Assembly (NCBI RefSeq): GCF_000276665.1
Contig: NW_004955436.1
Location: 19,107,485-19,171,484 of the forward strand
DNA length: 64,000 nt
Direction: 5' to 3'
DNA from: Chinchilla lanigera
Lineage: Eukaryota > Chordata > Mammalia > Rodentia > Chinchillidae
Positions within the stretch are counted from its first letter, which is position 1. The number at the start of each line of letters is the position of its first letter. Positions 47,151-59,989 of the stretch are shown here, piece by piece. The notes under the pieces are model-generated. The model worked only from the letters and a program-made list of their open reading frames with translations. It had not been told where the DNA came from and did not search any database. The position numbers and the translations under genes were made by a program.

Positions 47151-49464
47151 TTGATTTTTTCAAGCAAAGTAGTTGGCATATAATATAGTATACTTGCCCA
47201 ATGCTTCTAATAATCTCTCAATTCCCTGTGAGCACAACCGCAGCTGTTTTTAAGAACAGTCTTAGGTATGAATTTCTCCACACTTTAATGCAGGTGAATA
47301 TAGAAATAGCACCTTTATGAAGTGATTAAAAGTTCTGTGTTTGATGAATTGTTTTTCTGAGCCACATCATTGGATCTAGGAATGGAGAGAATAATGTCTT
47401 TATTGTGTTTCTCTCTCGCTATATCAATGTTTTAGCAACTGATTGCCCCATGGTTAAAATGGTGAGCAGCAAATTTACATTTTCTTATCTCATTCATAAA
47501 AAGTAATCCCTACATTATGCACTTGGACAAAAATGATTAGGACCTATGTATACTCAAAGATACCAAAAAAAGATAAACATACCATGTCATGATTTATAAT
47601 TAGTAGAAGAAGGAACTGTCTCCCTGTTGACAATATGTCCCTGATCCTCTTAGAAATATAACCCCCTCACTGAGAGCTGGGGGAAAAGCACTTCCAGTTC
47701 AAATACTTCAAATTCTTGCTGTTCTTGCAGTATTGGAATAGATTTTCTTAAATAAGTGTCTCTTTATTGCCTTATGTCTTTAAGATAATTTCCTGAGATT
47801 TTAAATAGCTGTTTTTAAGTAATTTTCATGAATTTTGCTGGCAAGAAGATTCATAGGGCTTCTCATTTTGTCATGCTGTAAGTCTAATTTAATATCATTT
47901 TAACTGTATGAGAAAACTAATAATAAAAATTACTATGAGACACTGAAAGATTAAGTTTAAACTTTCAAAAATTTAAAGGCAGCAGTGTTGAAGAAAGATA
48001 TTAGAGTGAAAAGAAAATATAGCTTTAAACTCTGACTCCTACCGTGTGACTTAATCCTCTGAGGCTTCTTTCAAGGTAAGCCCAGGATTTCCTAATTCAT
48101 GTCAACCTGCGCTTTTAGGTTTAAAGTTCTGCAACTGATCATCTAGATTTCAACATATAACGTTTTGTATTTAATAAATCAAAACAACTTTTTAATAACT
48201 ACAATGTATATATAAAATACAATAAGTTGATCATGGTCACGTTGTTTCATTTGTTGGTTCTTTTTGGGGGGAGTTAAAGAAAAGTAAGGATGGCACTTTA
48301 TTTCCTTATGAGCAAAATTTAATTTGAAAAGGCTAATAGTTTTACCAAATTTATGGTTGTTGAGCATGTTATATTTAATGTCCTGTGCAGTAACCAGAGG
48401 AATGGAAATACATTGTTTTCTAAGTCTTATGCTATATTATTTCAAGGAAAGAATCATTGCATTTCTTTCCATGCCACTTGTAATTTAAAAGTTTAAAAAT
48501 GTCAACTGTCTTCTAAGACTTGGCAAACAAGGAAAATGTGTTCATATTTAAATAGCAGAGCAGCTCTAGTTTTCTGTGGATTTTAAACTGGACTGTTCTT
48601 AAGATAATTTTTCATTGCTTCTTAAAGTTGGTCTTAATTTCAACTCATATTTTTGAGGTACACTATTAAAGACTCAGAGATAAAAGCAGTAAAATACAAA
48701 AGAGTAGCATAGATAATGCATAAATTTAATTTCCCTTCAGATCATTCTAGGCAAGGGACAATCAGCAAGACTGGCAGAAAGCAGATCACTGTTAAAGACT
48801 TTTGTCAAAATGGTTGTTTTTGGCTCCTATAACATCCTTAAGTGTGTCTCATTCCACAATAATCAGATAAAATGACGTTCTGATTATATTTAAAAGCTTT
48901 GACATTGGCTTATGGAAGATTTTCACGTAAGATTTCTGAGTATGGTTTTTGATGTTAAGGGAACAGAATGGCTTTCAAAAACATGAGGTCAACCATTACA
49001 TGACATCCAATAATTTATCATTAAAAATTATATATATATATATATATCTGTGCATTGTATTTAATTGATATATGCTATTTGTCAATAATCCTAGTATGTG
49101 GACAATTTTCAAATTTGTACTGATAAGAAAATTGAGATCTTCCAAGTGTACATCAGTGGTCGAAAGACACACAGAGGGTTCAAAAGTATACGGAAAGTTC
49201 AAGCTTTTGAAAGTGCACAAAATTATCTACATTAATTTTATCCATCCTAAAGTTATAAATATATTTTATATCATGAAAATATACAAGTAACCAATACAGT
49301 ATCCTTTAACCAATGCAGAGACAACATAGAGATAGGTGTTCTATGTGTGTGAATAATTTTTAACATATCATATTGTTGTATTAACACGTTTTAAAATCAT
49401 TATAAAAGTGACTTTACTTTATATTTGATCTTTGTGCCATGAGTTTGAAAAAGTATTTAAGTGC
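47151..49464. other. Unique AT-rich DNA
   Basis: No recognised repeat or exon. A (TA)10 run lies near 49028-49047. Confidence 0.4.
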
Positions 49465-49628
49465 GTAGTTGGGCATTGTGGCGCCTATTGATAATCCCAG
49501 CACTCAGGAGGCTGAGTCAGGAGGATCACTGTTAATTCAAGGCCATTCTAGGCTACAAAGTGAGTTCAAGGCCAACCTGAACTGCACAGGGAAACCCTGT
49601 CTCAAAAAGACAAAAAAAAGAGAGAGAT
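49465..49628 (+). mobile_element. B1 SINE with internal tandem duplication
   Basis: 'ggcattgtggcgcctattgataatcccagcactcaggaggctgagtcaggaggatcac', then tandem segments TTCTAGGCTACAAAGTGAGT and ACCTGAACTGCACAGGGAAA, 'ccctgtctcaaaaag', and an A/GA-rich tail. Same structural class as the 20384 copy. Confidence 0.92.
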
Positions 49629-50889
49629 GTAATGATTTTATATAATTATGAAACAATTTAATTTTACAAACTAATTATCTTTTAATATCTTAGAAAACTA
49701 ATTATAAGATATTCTGGCAATATCTAGATTACCAGAGTTAAAAATTAGGCCATATAATTATTGTTCATATGTTACCATTTTAATATATAGAATATAATTT
49801 TTATACATGAGTGTTCTATGTAAATTTAGTAAGGATAATCACTTTAGTACTCTAAACACAAAAATACAATGTTGATTATTATTTAAAAACTGAACTGACA
49901 TTCAAAAAAAATGGACAGCAGAAACCTTCTAAGTGAAGCATTTTTATTTTTACAAAGTGTAAAAGTACATAACATCCTGAATATTGATGAATCAAAGTTA
50001 AAGGCAAATGCAACATTAATTCTTTTTAACCCTGTGGATGTTTTGTATTTAAATTTAGTAATAACTAATTTATAACTAATATATGAATTTCCATAAAATA
50101 TATTGTCAATAACCAAAGTCCAAAAGCCAAATTACAGAGTTTCCAAGTTCATACAAATTTTAAATGTTGGACCTTTACTCTTGCCAGCTGATCTACTAAT
50201 TGTAGATAATTTGTGAGATATATGCTAAATAGGAGACACACACAGTTACAATAAGTCTTATAAGGTAAAATAGAGACAATTATCTAGCCTCAATTCTTAA
50301 AAAAGAAAAGGCAACTTTAGACTTGTCTAGACTTGTCTTCCTATTACTCATTACGTAATAATGTGTCTTGATAAATTATTCCTTATTTTTTAAAATGATA
50401 TACTGGATAGAGAAGCAAATCATCTTACACAAGGCACAGCATACCAGAAAAAACTATGATAATAGTGTTCTGGTTCTCACAGTGGGCTTACGTAGGTTAA
50501 TCAAATGAAATGTTTTCATGAAGGCAAATGTTTGTGTTCTCCAGTATTAGTAGAAAGCCGAGGGTTGTTTTGAGATAAAATGTAAATTTTACCCATTCTA
50601 AATGCATTTGCTTTAGCGATTCAATCTTACTTAGTTCTGAATATCTTATGTGGTATCTCTGAAGTTCTCAAACTTCAGTACATCAGAATTCAATATTTCT
50701 CTGCAGACATCGATTTTGTTTATAAAGATCTCCAGGAAGGAGCACAGTCCACGTGAGTTTATCTTGCTGGACCTGGTTTGTCCCTTGCCAGTCAGTTTGC
50801 AGAAAACCTAGAGATAACAGTGACTTAATGAATATCCAGTTGCAAAAAGGATTGTATGTGCATATGTTGCTTTGATTTGGTCAAACATA
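49629..50889. other. Unique AT-rich DNA
   Basis: No clear repeat. A short 'gttctcaaacttcagtacatcagaat' near 50662 recalls a MER5-type end but is too short to call. Confidence 0.35.
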
Positions 50890-52640
50890 GATGTGAAGGT
50901 TTCCACTAAAAGTCTCCTAGAACTAATAAACAAATATAGTGGTGTAGCAGGATACAACACCAACACACAAAAATAAATAGCATTTTCCTACTTCAGTAAT
51001 GGAACCATGGAGAAGAAATTAGTAAACAATACTATTCACAATAGCTTCAAGAAAAATTAAATTCTCAGGAATTAATCTGATCAAGGAAATGAAAAACCTC
51101 TATAATGAAAATGATAGTACCCCGAAAAAGGAGATCAAAGAGGAAATCAAACAGTGACAAGATCTCCCTTGTTGCAGGAGAAGTAGAAGCAAAATTTCCT
51201 AATAGCCATAGCACCGAAACTAACACAGAGATTAAACGCAGCCCCCATCAATATACCAACAACATTCCTAACAAGGGGAAAAAAAATTCCTTTAATTAAT
51301 GTGTATTACACTCATCCTCAGCAGTTTAGGCATAGAAGTAACACATTTTAAGTCTTTTCCTGTCCCTTTCCCCTCAGCCCTCAATCCATCTCTCCTTCCT
51401 CTTCCATTTGCAAAAGACCTGCCTCGCTGTTTCCTGTTAAGTGAAGAGACAGAATAACAAAACAATCCTGGGCAACAAGTTCAAAGCATGACAACCATGA
51501 GTTTCAAACAATCACACAAAGCTACAGTGACAAAAAAACCAGCATGATACCTGCACAAAAGCTGACACAAGGGTCAGTAGAATAGAATTAGGGATGCAGA
51601 AACAACCACAGACAATCCAGTCATCTGATCTCTAAGAGAGGAACCATAAGTATGCACGGGAGAAGAGATGACCTCTCTAACAGACAGTGCTAGTAAAATC
51701 GGCTGTACACATGCAGAAGATGTTTTTCATCATTTACTAAAAAAAAAATGTACCAAACAACTAGATATTAAAAAGAACACTTAATGTCCTGGAATATAAA
51801 ACAGGTATAATTGTTGAAGATGTAGACATATGAAAACATAAGTATAAAGACTTTATTAAAGAACCCCAATTGAATAAAACGTAACATCATAAATCAACAA
51901 ATAGAATTGTATCAAATTAAAAAGCTGCTGCACAGCAAAGAAAACAAGTGATAAATTGAGCACACCAACTACAGAATGGGAAAATTTTGCCAGCTACTCC
52001 TTGGACAGAGCACTAATATCTAGAATATATGAAGAGCTCAGAAAATAAATAAAAGATCCAATAAAAGCAGGCAACTGAAATGGATAGACACTTCTCAGGA
52101 GTACCAAGAGCCAGTGAATACATGAAAAGTTGTCAATAACCTCGGCCATCCCAGAAATGAAAGTTCAACAACACTGATATTCCATCTTACTCCAAAACTA
52201 AAATAATAAATGCTACTGAGGCTGCAGGAAATAAGGAGCCCTTCCACACTATTGTTAGGAACGTAAAGGAGTCAGCTACTTTGCAAATCAGATTGGCATT
52301 TTCTCAAAAAATTACAAATAGAGATTCCATTTGATCTGGATATTCCCTTTCTGGGAATGTTTCTGAAAGAGTAGGATATCATATTAAAAGGATACACACC
52401 TACTCATATTCATAGCAATACAACTCTATTAATTAAATCTTTAAAGTGGCTTCTACGTCCATCAGATGAATGAAACAGAAAATGTGATATACAATATATA
52501 CACAATGAGTAGTACTTGTCATAAAGAAGGATATACTCGAGTCATTTGAAAAGAATATGATTGCAATTTGAGATTATAGTGTTAAGTGAAGTAAATTAGA
52601 TGCCCAAGCATACATATTACATTTCCTTATGTGAGAAAGC
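50890..52640 (+). mobile_element. L1 ORF2 3' part, sense, decayed
   Basis: Longest L1 fragment of the window. Sense ORF2 blocks in order: 'caacacacaaaaataaatagcattttcctac', 'caatagcttcaagaaaaattaaattctcaggaattaatctgatcaaggaaatgaaaaacctctata', 'agagattaaacgcagcccccatcaatatacc', 'acaaagctacagtgacaaaaaaaccagcatgatacctgcac', 'agccatctgatctctaag'-like, 'gctgctgcacagcaaagaaaac', 'atatgaagagctcagaaaataaa', and the ORF2 end 'cagattggcattttctcaaaaaattac...tccatttgatctggatattcc'. Frameshifts and stops throughout. A segment at about 51300-51445 has no L1 counterpart I recognise. Confidence 0.85.
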
Positions 52641-52664
52641 CAAAGCATAAAAATTTAGGTAATA

Positions 52665-53002
52665 CAATAAGTACCCAACTTATCAATGAATTGCATTCCA
52701 GGAGAGCATTTGTGAGTTAAATTTGATCATAAGTCCAAAAAGGTGAGTTTATACACCTTTGACAGAAATATACAATGAAAAGCATAAAAAGCAAAAACAA
52801 ATGCAGTACATCTCAGACCGCATTGTACTACTGTACACTGCTGCACTGTACAGTAAACACAGGCAGCACAACTCTGATAATATTCAGCAGACACTGGAGC
52901 TACCTCCATGGTTTGCTCCTATCAATGAATTTCCCTAAGGAGCGGTCCATTTGTATGTGTGAAAGTTTACAAGGCAAATGTTCCTAAACTGGGGACTTAC
53001 TG
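52665..53002. mobile_element. Tigger/mariner-class non-autonomous DNA transposon
   Basis: Ends form imperfect terminal inverted repeats: left CAATAAGTACCCAACTTA and right, reverse-complemented, CAGTAAGTCCCCAGTTTA (14 of 18). The left flank is TA and the right is CA, so the TA duplication is intact on one side only. Interior blocks 'aagtccaaaaa', 'gtactactgtacactgctgcactgtacag' and 'ggtccatttgtatgtgtgaaagtt' match a known mammalian Tigger-like family with 'gtacagtac' runs and 'ttcgtaagttcg' arms. No transposase is present. Confidence 0.7.
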
Positions 53003-55895
53003 CATATAATAGGGAAATAGATTCTTGGCAAGCTGAAAGGGGATCTAGAGGAAGAGAAAGGGAAGTGGAATTAAAAAGAATTATAATGTGTTATGCACAT
53101 GTACCAACTCACCACAATAAATGTAATCATTACCTGCAGCAGAAATATAATAATAATAACATTGTAAATGTGAGAGATGAAATCCTGTACAATATGAAAA
53201 TAAATGCATGCAACATCATAATGACCCCTGACTCTCCACTATTCAGGCATGTGCCTGTACCTAGACTTCCTGCTGCTGTTGATGAGATGTTATGTAACTT
53301 CTCAAAGGGCATAATGTATTCAACCAATGAGTGCATGATAGTGTATGGAGTGATGAAAAGTGGGACTGAAAGTCAAGACATATTCCAAATTCTGAAACTC
53401 TACAGTCTACAATCTGCTAGTGATCACCAACAGGAGACAAAGAACAGGCTTTTAATTTTGGTAGGCAACAGAAAACTAGGTTTTCATGGCTGAAATGATT
53501 ATTTAGAAAAGACAAAGTATTAATTTTAGGGTGAACACAGCTGAATTTAGCCACAAATAATGTCTTAAATTAAGAACCTTGTTATTATTGTTTTGTTTTT
53601 GCTAAATATAACCCAAGTCATAGGCATTATAAATGTTTTTCAGATATGGGGAAGTTCTATTAAGCTTTTGAGATATATTAAAGTGTTTTTGAATATAGAG
53701 CTGTTGAGTCTTCAGAATTATCAGTTCATAAATGATATAAAGTCAACTTAGGCACTTCACCAGTAGATCCTACTGTGTAAGATTTTTGTTCGGTATTACA
53801 TAGAATTTCTTAATAATGATTTAGTTTAGAGATCTCTGAAAATGTAAGTTATTATTTCACAGTTCATTATTTTTTAGGTTTAAATATGTATTTCCTATAG
53901 CTTATTTTTCACACATAGCTAGTGAATAAAACAGCTGCACTGTGGTACTCAATTTTATCCTATTCACTTATTAATGAACTGCATTTGTGCTTGGGAAGGT
54001 ATTTTTAGAAATGTGTTCACCAAAAATGATCTCTCATCTATAATTACCACCAAAAGCCAGATAAAATTCCATCTTCAGTAAGATAGATGTGCTACTTTAG
54101 TATTTTAATGAGAAGTTTAAATTTATTTTCAAGAACACTTCAGTTAGTCCAGGTTATTTTAAATGTGTATAAAGACAAGCACTTGATGTTTGAAGTGGGA
54201 AACTACTAGTTAGTTGATTATAGTCTTATAACTTAGGTAGTCAGCCAGTGCCCAATATAAACTTACCTGAAGTTCCTTAAATTAACTTATTCCAGGATAA
54301 GTTACCTTTACATGAACTTTGCTCACCTTTGAATGACCTCCGTTTAGCTTGTGCATAGTATCTTTTTGTCCCTAGAGCCAGGCTGATAAACTCCAGAAGG
54401 AAAAGCAACTTCTCACCAACCCTCTCCCCTCAGGGTCTAGCTCACTGGAGAGACACTTATTCCCAGGGGTTGAGATGCAAAACTTTACCTTAGCACTGTA
54501 CAAGTTGAAGGAAATATAAAGCCCTTAGTCTTAAAATTTACTTTGTTACTTAATTATGGTATTGAAATGAAATCAATGGGGAAATATTTCTTTCTACATT
54601 TGTACTAATATTTTAATATAGCTTTCTGTATCCAACAATGAAATATGTGTATATCATATGTAAAATGAAGATAAAGTACACATAAGTATGCAAAACTATA
54701 AAAATATATTTTATTGGAAATAGTATTAAAACAAGTGTGTTTTCTGATATATAATCTCAAGGAGATATATAGAAATTGACAGATGATACTTAAACTACAA
54801 GGAAAGTGTATGCTCACTTTCAATGAAAATGATGGTTAGTGCATCCCAACTGTCTGGATGGATCAAAATCACCTTGAATGTATAAATTAATAAAAGTAGA
54901 AAGACAAAAAGATGAAACTGGAAGAATACAAAGTAAAAGGACGTATTTCCATGTAAAATGTCAGTGAATAATATTTTTTTTACCAAAGTCTGTATACACA
55001 CTTCAGCAGTTTGCCATATTAATAAATGTCTGGAAGCTCATGGTCACCACTTTGCTCACCTCTTATAATTGGAGAAGCCAAAGGAAACATGCATGAATCT
55101 CATGATGTCTTAATAAATTTAGTATTAAAATATTTATACAAGTTATATATGTGTATATATATGCAAGTATTCACATATAAACATATTTATGATATATGTT
55201 TATATATATATATGTATGAAACTATCATCTTAGGATGATAACTAATTCAATGTTTTGAATTTAAGCCCTATAGACAAGAATCCTATGTGAAGAAAACACA
55301 GGAGATATTCATAAAATCAGTATATAGGAACATATGCACTCATTTGCCAATTAACACTAAATCAAAATAAGTATTTTTGAATTTATTTTCTATCTTCAGT
55401 AAAAGGGAGAAATAGACTTTCTAAGTCTAATTTCTTCATATCATCCACGTATCCTACAATAATATATATACACACACAGCAATTGGAAAAGTGTGTATGT
55501 CAGGACCTTTATCAATATTTTTATTATGAAATATACCAAAAGAATGAAACAATGGGAAGAGTAATAGGGCAAAACACTGACATGCACTGATTTCCTAACA
55601 TACACAACTGCCAATTTTTGACTAAATTTGTTTTATAAATTTCCCTCTTACTTCTCTATTAAAATATTCTGAAGCAGTTCTCACATATAATATGATTAAT
55701 ATGATATAAATGCTTCAGGATATACCTAAAAACTATCCTAAAGCAATTAAAACCATAATACTGTTTCCAAAATTCTGTATCTTTTGCAAACAAATATAAA
55801 AACAGAAAAATCTCAGGAAGAAATAAGATATTTTTTTAAAAAGTAATGTGAAAAATACAGAACTGAAAAATACAGTAACAGACCTTGTTTGATGA
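53003..55895. other. Mostly unique DNA; longest open frame of the window but no gene
   Basis: A 171-codon plus frame (52978-53493) starts inside the Tigger-like element and continues past it. It has no recognisable domain, signal peptide or helix pattern, and its AT-rich codons fit background. Treated as chance. AT-rich microsatellite (TATA/GTATAT) at about 55145-55217. Confidence 0.4.
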
Positions 55896-55899
55896 GCTC

Positions 55900-56520
55900 C
55901 ATAATAAAGATTACAGGAAAGAATCACTGAATTTGAGAACAGATCAAAAGAATTCACCCAATCTGAACAACTCAAAGTAAAGAGACTTTAAAAAAATGAG
56001 TGCAGTCAGCCCAAACTCTGAAATAATAAAAGATGAAATATTCACATCATTAGAGTCCCAAAGGAGGGGAGAAGATATTTGGCTGAAATTATTAAAAGAT
56101 ATGATGGCTAAAAAATTCCCATATTTGGCAAAAGCCTTCCACCTACTGATCCAGAGAGATGAGGAACCACAAATATGGTATTTCCAAAGTGATCCAAGCA
56201 AATACACCACAATTAGATTTTGAAAAACTAAACAAAAAATGAATCTTATAAGTAACCATAGAATTTACTGCCTTCTGTGGAACATTTCTTTGAAAGACAG
56301 TGCATTTATCATCTGAAACCACAGAGACAAGAGGTATTGACACATTTTTCAAGTGCTGAAGGAAGGTATTTGTTACCTATGCTTTCTATGTATAGCAAAA
56401 CCATCTTTCAAAAATGTACACAATATTAAGACATTAGTAGACAAAACAGAAATAAGACTTTCTTTTTAAAATAGCCTTTAGAAGCTCTCTAATTAAAAAG
56501 GATTGACTCAAGATGAAGCC
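55900..56520 (+). mobile_element. Ancient L1 fragment, sense
   Basis: Sense L1M-type blocks: 'gagaacagatcaaaagaattcacccaatctgaacaac', 'attagagtcccaaaggaggggagaagat', 'aaaagatatgatggctaaaaaattcccatatttggca', 'catttttcaagtgctgaaggaagg', and 'ctttcaaaaatgtacac'. It is the same L1 region as 46290-46650 and extends farther upstream. Confidence 0.7.
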
Positions 56521-56879
56521 TCAGATGTTACATTATTTTTCCACTTCTCCAGACCTAATACCTGTCATGCACAACTTGAAAGAGAAGTGCTTTCCTTAGA
56601 CCCACAGCTTCACACATGAACAGCAGTCTTCAAAGGTGAAACATTATGGTAGGGAGGTATTGCTCAGGAAAGGCACTTAGTCCATGGCAGCCATAAAATA
56701 GAAAGAGAGAAGGAAGGAGTCAGGGAAGGAAATACATACTCTTTCAGTGTACATACCCAGTGATTTTCTACTTCTTTAGGGATTCCCAACTTCTAACCAC
56801 AAGTGAACTCATCTGTGGGTGAGTTCAGGAACTCATCTGTGGTTTAGTCCACAGTTGAATATAATGCCTTCACAATTCA

Positions 56880-57290
56880 ATCAATTTCCAACACATGAAG
56901 CTTTTGGGTGACATTTTCTATCAAAACCGTATCATTCTATCCCTGGCACCCAAAGCACTCATATTTATCTCAGTGCAAAATGCATCCAGTATATCTCTAA
57001 GAGCTACCAAAGTCTTAATAGTTCCAGCAGGACTGAAATGTCCAAGTCCAAAGTTCCCACTGAGAGTCAAGGCAAACTCTTAGCTCTGACTGCCTGTAAA
57101 AATCAAAAAGAACATTAATTCCTTCCAACATACTTTGGAAAGTGGAAACATTCCCATTCCAAAAAGGAGAAACTAGGATGATAGAAAGGAACTGTACAAA
57201 ACCAAGACCAAAACATATTAGGGCAAATATTAATTTCTGCAATTCCACGTGCAGCATGTGTATTGCACTTTTGGTTTTATGCTTACAACT
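56880..57290 (+). mobile_element. Possible MaLR-type internal region, diverged
   Basis: Blocks such as 'caaagtcttaatagttcc', 'tccaagtccaaagttcccactgagagtcaaggcaaactcttagctctgactgcctgtaaaaatcaaaa' and 'attcccattccaaaaaggagaaact' run in the order known for MaLR (THE1/MST-type) internal sequence. Non-coding here. An old endogenous retrovirus-like remnant. Confidence 0.5.
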
Positions 57291-57610
57291 TCATACACTG
57301 CTGTCTTAGTACTACAATGGATCCAAGCCTAGGTCTTTAATCTGAGTGGGAGCCTCTAAGATCCCACAACTTGCATTCGACTTGCTTGATAAATCAATGC
57401 TATGTGGTTGGTTTATTAAATCCAAAGTGTTTCCCAAGATTTCATTTTTCTGAATTGTTATCATTCAAAGTAGGACACAAGAAAATCCACATGTGATTTT
57501 GCAAGGTAAAAGTGAAGCAGCAACCATTACTCTCTGAAAGTATTCTTATCAAGAGAGAGTGAATCAGACATTGTCTGTCTTCTCTTTCTTTTGCTCTGTG
57601 ATTAGTTCTT
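57291..57610. other. Unique DNA
   Basis: No recognised feature. Confidence 0.3.
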
Positions 57611-57620
57611 TACCCTAAAT

Positions 57621-57621
<1 letters not shown>

Positions 57622-57664
<43 letters not shown>

Positions 57665-57755
57665 GTTTTTGGTTTTTCTCTGGTACCGGGAACCAAACTT
57701 ACGACCTTGCGCTTGCCAGGCAGGTGCTTTGCTGCTGAGCTAAATCCCCAGCCCC
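57622..57755 (-). mobile_element. ID-type SINE with 42-base T run (A-tail)
   Basis: Reverse complement: GGGGCTGGGGATTTAGCTCA, GCAAGCGCAAGGTCGTAAG, TTCCCGGTACCAG, CCAAAAACC, then 42 uninterrupted A residues (plus-strand T at 57622-57663). Flanks TACCCTAAATG (57611-57621) and TATCCTAAATG (57756-57766) form an 11-bp duplication with one change. The long pure tail fits the youngest insertion in the window. Confidence 0.95.
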
Positions 57756-58202
57756 TATCCTAAATGTTTTTTACAGCTGACCAACAGTGGCTACAAACTC
57801 AACATGGAGGGGCAATAGAACTTTTAGACTTCTGCCAGCTGTCTCACTCTCCAGTAGCAGCTACCCATTTCTAGCCTCTAGGGGACTAGTTAATGAGTAT
57901 GGTTTCCTAGTTCTCTCTATCAAACTCTTGTTCCATTGTATTTCTCACCATTTCTATAATGAATCATTTCTTCCATTATATTCACTATGGTTCAATTTAA
58001 TTTTTTATTTTGTTTTGCTGTTGAAAAGAATAGGGGTATTATTGATTCTGTAAATTTAATCTCCCTCTAGAAATTTAGAGTGTATAAAAGATTTATTCTT
58101 CTTAAACACCTTGAATTGATACATTTATTAGATAGGAGTTATGTGTATTTCTATAACTAAAGTTGTAGAATAGTGTGCTATCTAGGTAATACAGATATAC
58201 AT

Positions 58203-58234
<32 letters not shown>

Positions 58235-58260
58235 CATATATATGTATATATATATATATG
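58203..58260. repeat. (TG)n(TA)n microsatellite
   Basis: TG repeat followed by alternating TA with CA/TG interruptions, about 58 bp. Confidence 0.9.
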
Positions 58261-58538
58261 GACATGAGGTATTATTTGAATATCTTGTTCAAAATTCCTG
58301 ATGGATTTTGCCACTGTAATAATTTTAGGTTATGGAGCCATCATGAATGGATTACAGTGTTTGCAGTGGAAGTGGCTTTGTTATCAATGGAAGAAGTGTG
58401 ACCGGAGTTCCTCTCATCTTCTCTTCCCATCTGTTCTGCCATATAATGGTGCAACAGAAAACCATAGCTACCACATAATGTTATTTGTATTTTGAGCGGA
58501 GCAACACATATCTTTGAAGTATTAAACTGTAAAAAGCA

Positions 58539-58569
58539 TTTAACACATGCTTTCCAAGCATGTGTTAAA
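58539..58569. repeat. Perfect short hairpin, 14-bp arms
   Basis: TTTAACACATGCTT, spacer TCC, AAGCATGTGTTAAA: a perfect 14-bp inverted repeat. It lies in otherwise unique DNA. Confidence 0.9.
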
Positions 58570-59989
58570 ATAATTTTATCCATAATGTTTTTTGTCTTTG
58601 TTGGTTTAATTTCATATAATAAAACTTGTCGTTCTATAGTCATTATTGCTGTATTTCATATTACAGAGGATGTTAACTTGGATCACATTTTTATAGTGGA
58701 TTCTGGCAGTTTTCTTCTCAATAAAATTGCTATCTTTTCTCTATAAAATTGCTATTTTATGTTTTGTAATTATTTTGCGGACATATTATGAGAGCTATAA
58801 AATATATTGCTCCTCACAAAACTTTGTTTTCACAAATTTAGCATCCACTAATGAATATTGTAGAAGTCAATTAATAATATGATGTGTCACTTCTTAATTT
58901 TCTATTCTTTCATTTCTGCACATTTTTTAAGTGGAATTGTATTATGTGGAAAATCTTTCATTTATTATATATTTTTCAATGTATTACTTCACAGTTTTTT
59001 GTTACTTGATTATAATCTTTCAACTAAAACATACTACTAACAAATTAGTAATAAGCAAATAGCACCAGTGTATTTTCATGTTCAAAATATCCTACAGTTG
59101 ACAAATTCAAGCCCTCTTTAAGGAAACCTCTGTATTTTTGACATGTGTAAATCATTCCTTGAGCATTAAATTACATTCTAGTATAAGATTTACCCATCTT
59201 CTCTTGCATTTTCCTCATCTCAGGACTCTTAGCCATTTTTCCCTCAAGGAGTTCCAGTTCCTTTAGTGAGCATGGTATTTAGAAGCCTAACTTGAGCCTA
59301 TGTGTTCTCATTTCTACTTCTAGCCCTTGCAGCATTCTGAGCTAGAAAATGTATTTCTGAATCTTACTGTCAAACTGATTCCTGAAATTTCAGTGTAATA
59401 CACATGGGACTAAAAAAATAAATAAATAAAAAATAAACTTTTTGGACTTTTTGTTTCTTTATAATTTCAATTTTTAAATACTGAAAAATGTGGTTATCAC
59501 ATTTTGCTTAGTGTCTCATTCTTTCAGTATATAGAAGGTAGTTTCAAGGGCAAGTTGATATCATGATAAAAATTAATATGCTAACTAAAGTGTAATAGTA
59601 ATTATAGTCTGTATAGTCTTTTGTCAGCTCTATGATCAAAATATGCATAACAAAGTTACTTTGACTAATTCTTTTATGTATGAGAGACATAACTATTCAT
59701 CCTTTTATGTTCTACAATAAAGATTTTGCACTTTATCTCACTTTTCTTGTAAATTTTAACATGGTCTCAAAAATCAATGCCACAATAAAAAAGCCCCAGA
59801 GATACTTTCTTGATCCCTTCAAACTCATTTCTATCACTCTAATTTCTTTTGTTTGGGAATCAAAAATTCCTATTTGTTTTGAAATAAACAAGTTACAATA
59901 TATTTTATATTGTCCTTCCACTCTTAAAAACAAATATTTGAGGTAACATTTATTGAGGTAAGTAGAGATAAGGTTTGCATTTTTTAATC

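Larger units (their letters stand above)
57767..59985. other. Mostly unique DNA with hairpin, microsatellite and short duplication
   Basis: Apart from the separately listed microsatellite (58203-58260) and hairpin (58539-58569), I recognise no repeat family. A short direct repeat, ATAAAATTGCTAT, occurs at about 58722 and 58743. Open frames of up to 100 codons overlap on both strands and are not credible genes. Confidence 0.35.

Noticed and set aside
52978..53493. 171-codon plus-strand open frame, the longest in the window
   Set aside because: It starts inside the Tigger-like transposon, has no recognisable domain, and its length is not exceptional among the many frames in 64 kb of AT-rich DNA.
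54290..54500. Possible decayed exon or LTR (GC slightly raised)
   Set aside because: No splice-flanked open frame and no repeat block could be recognised.
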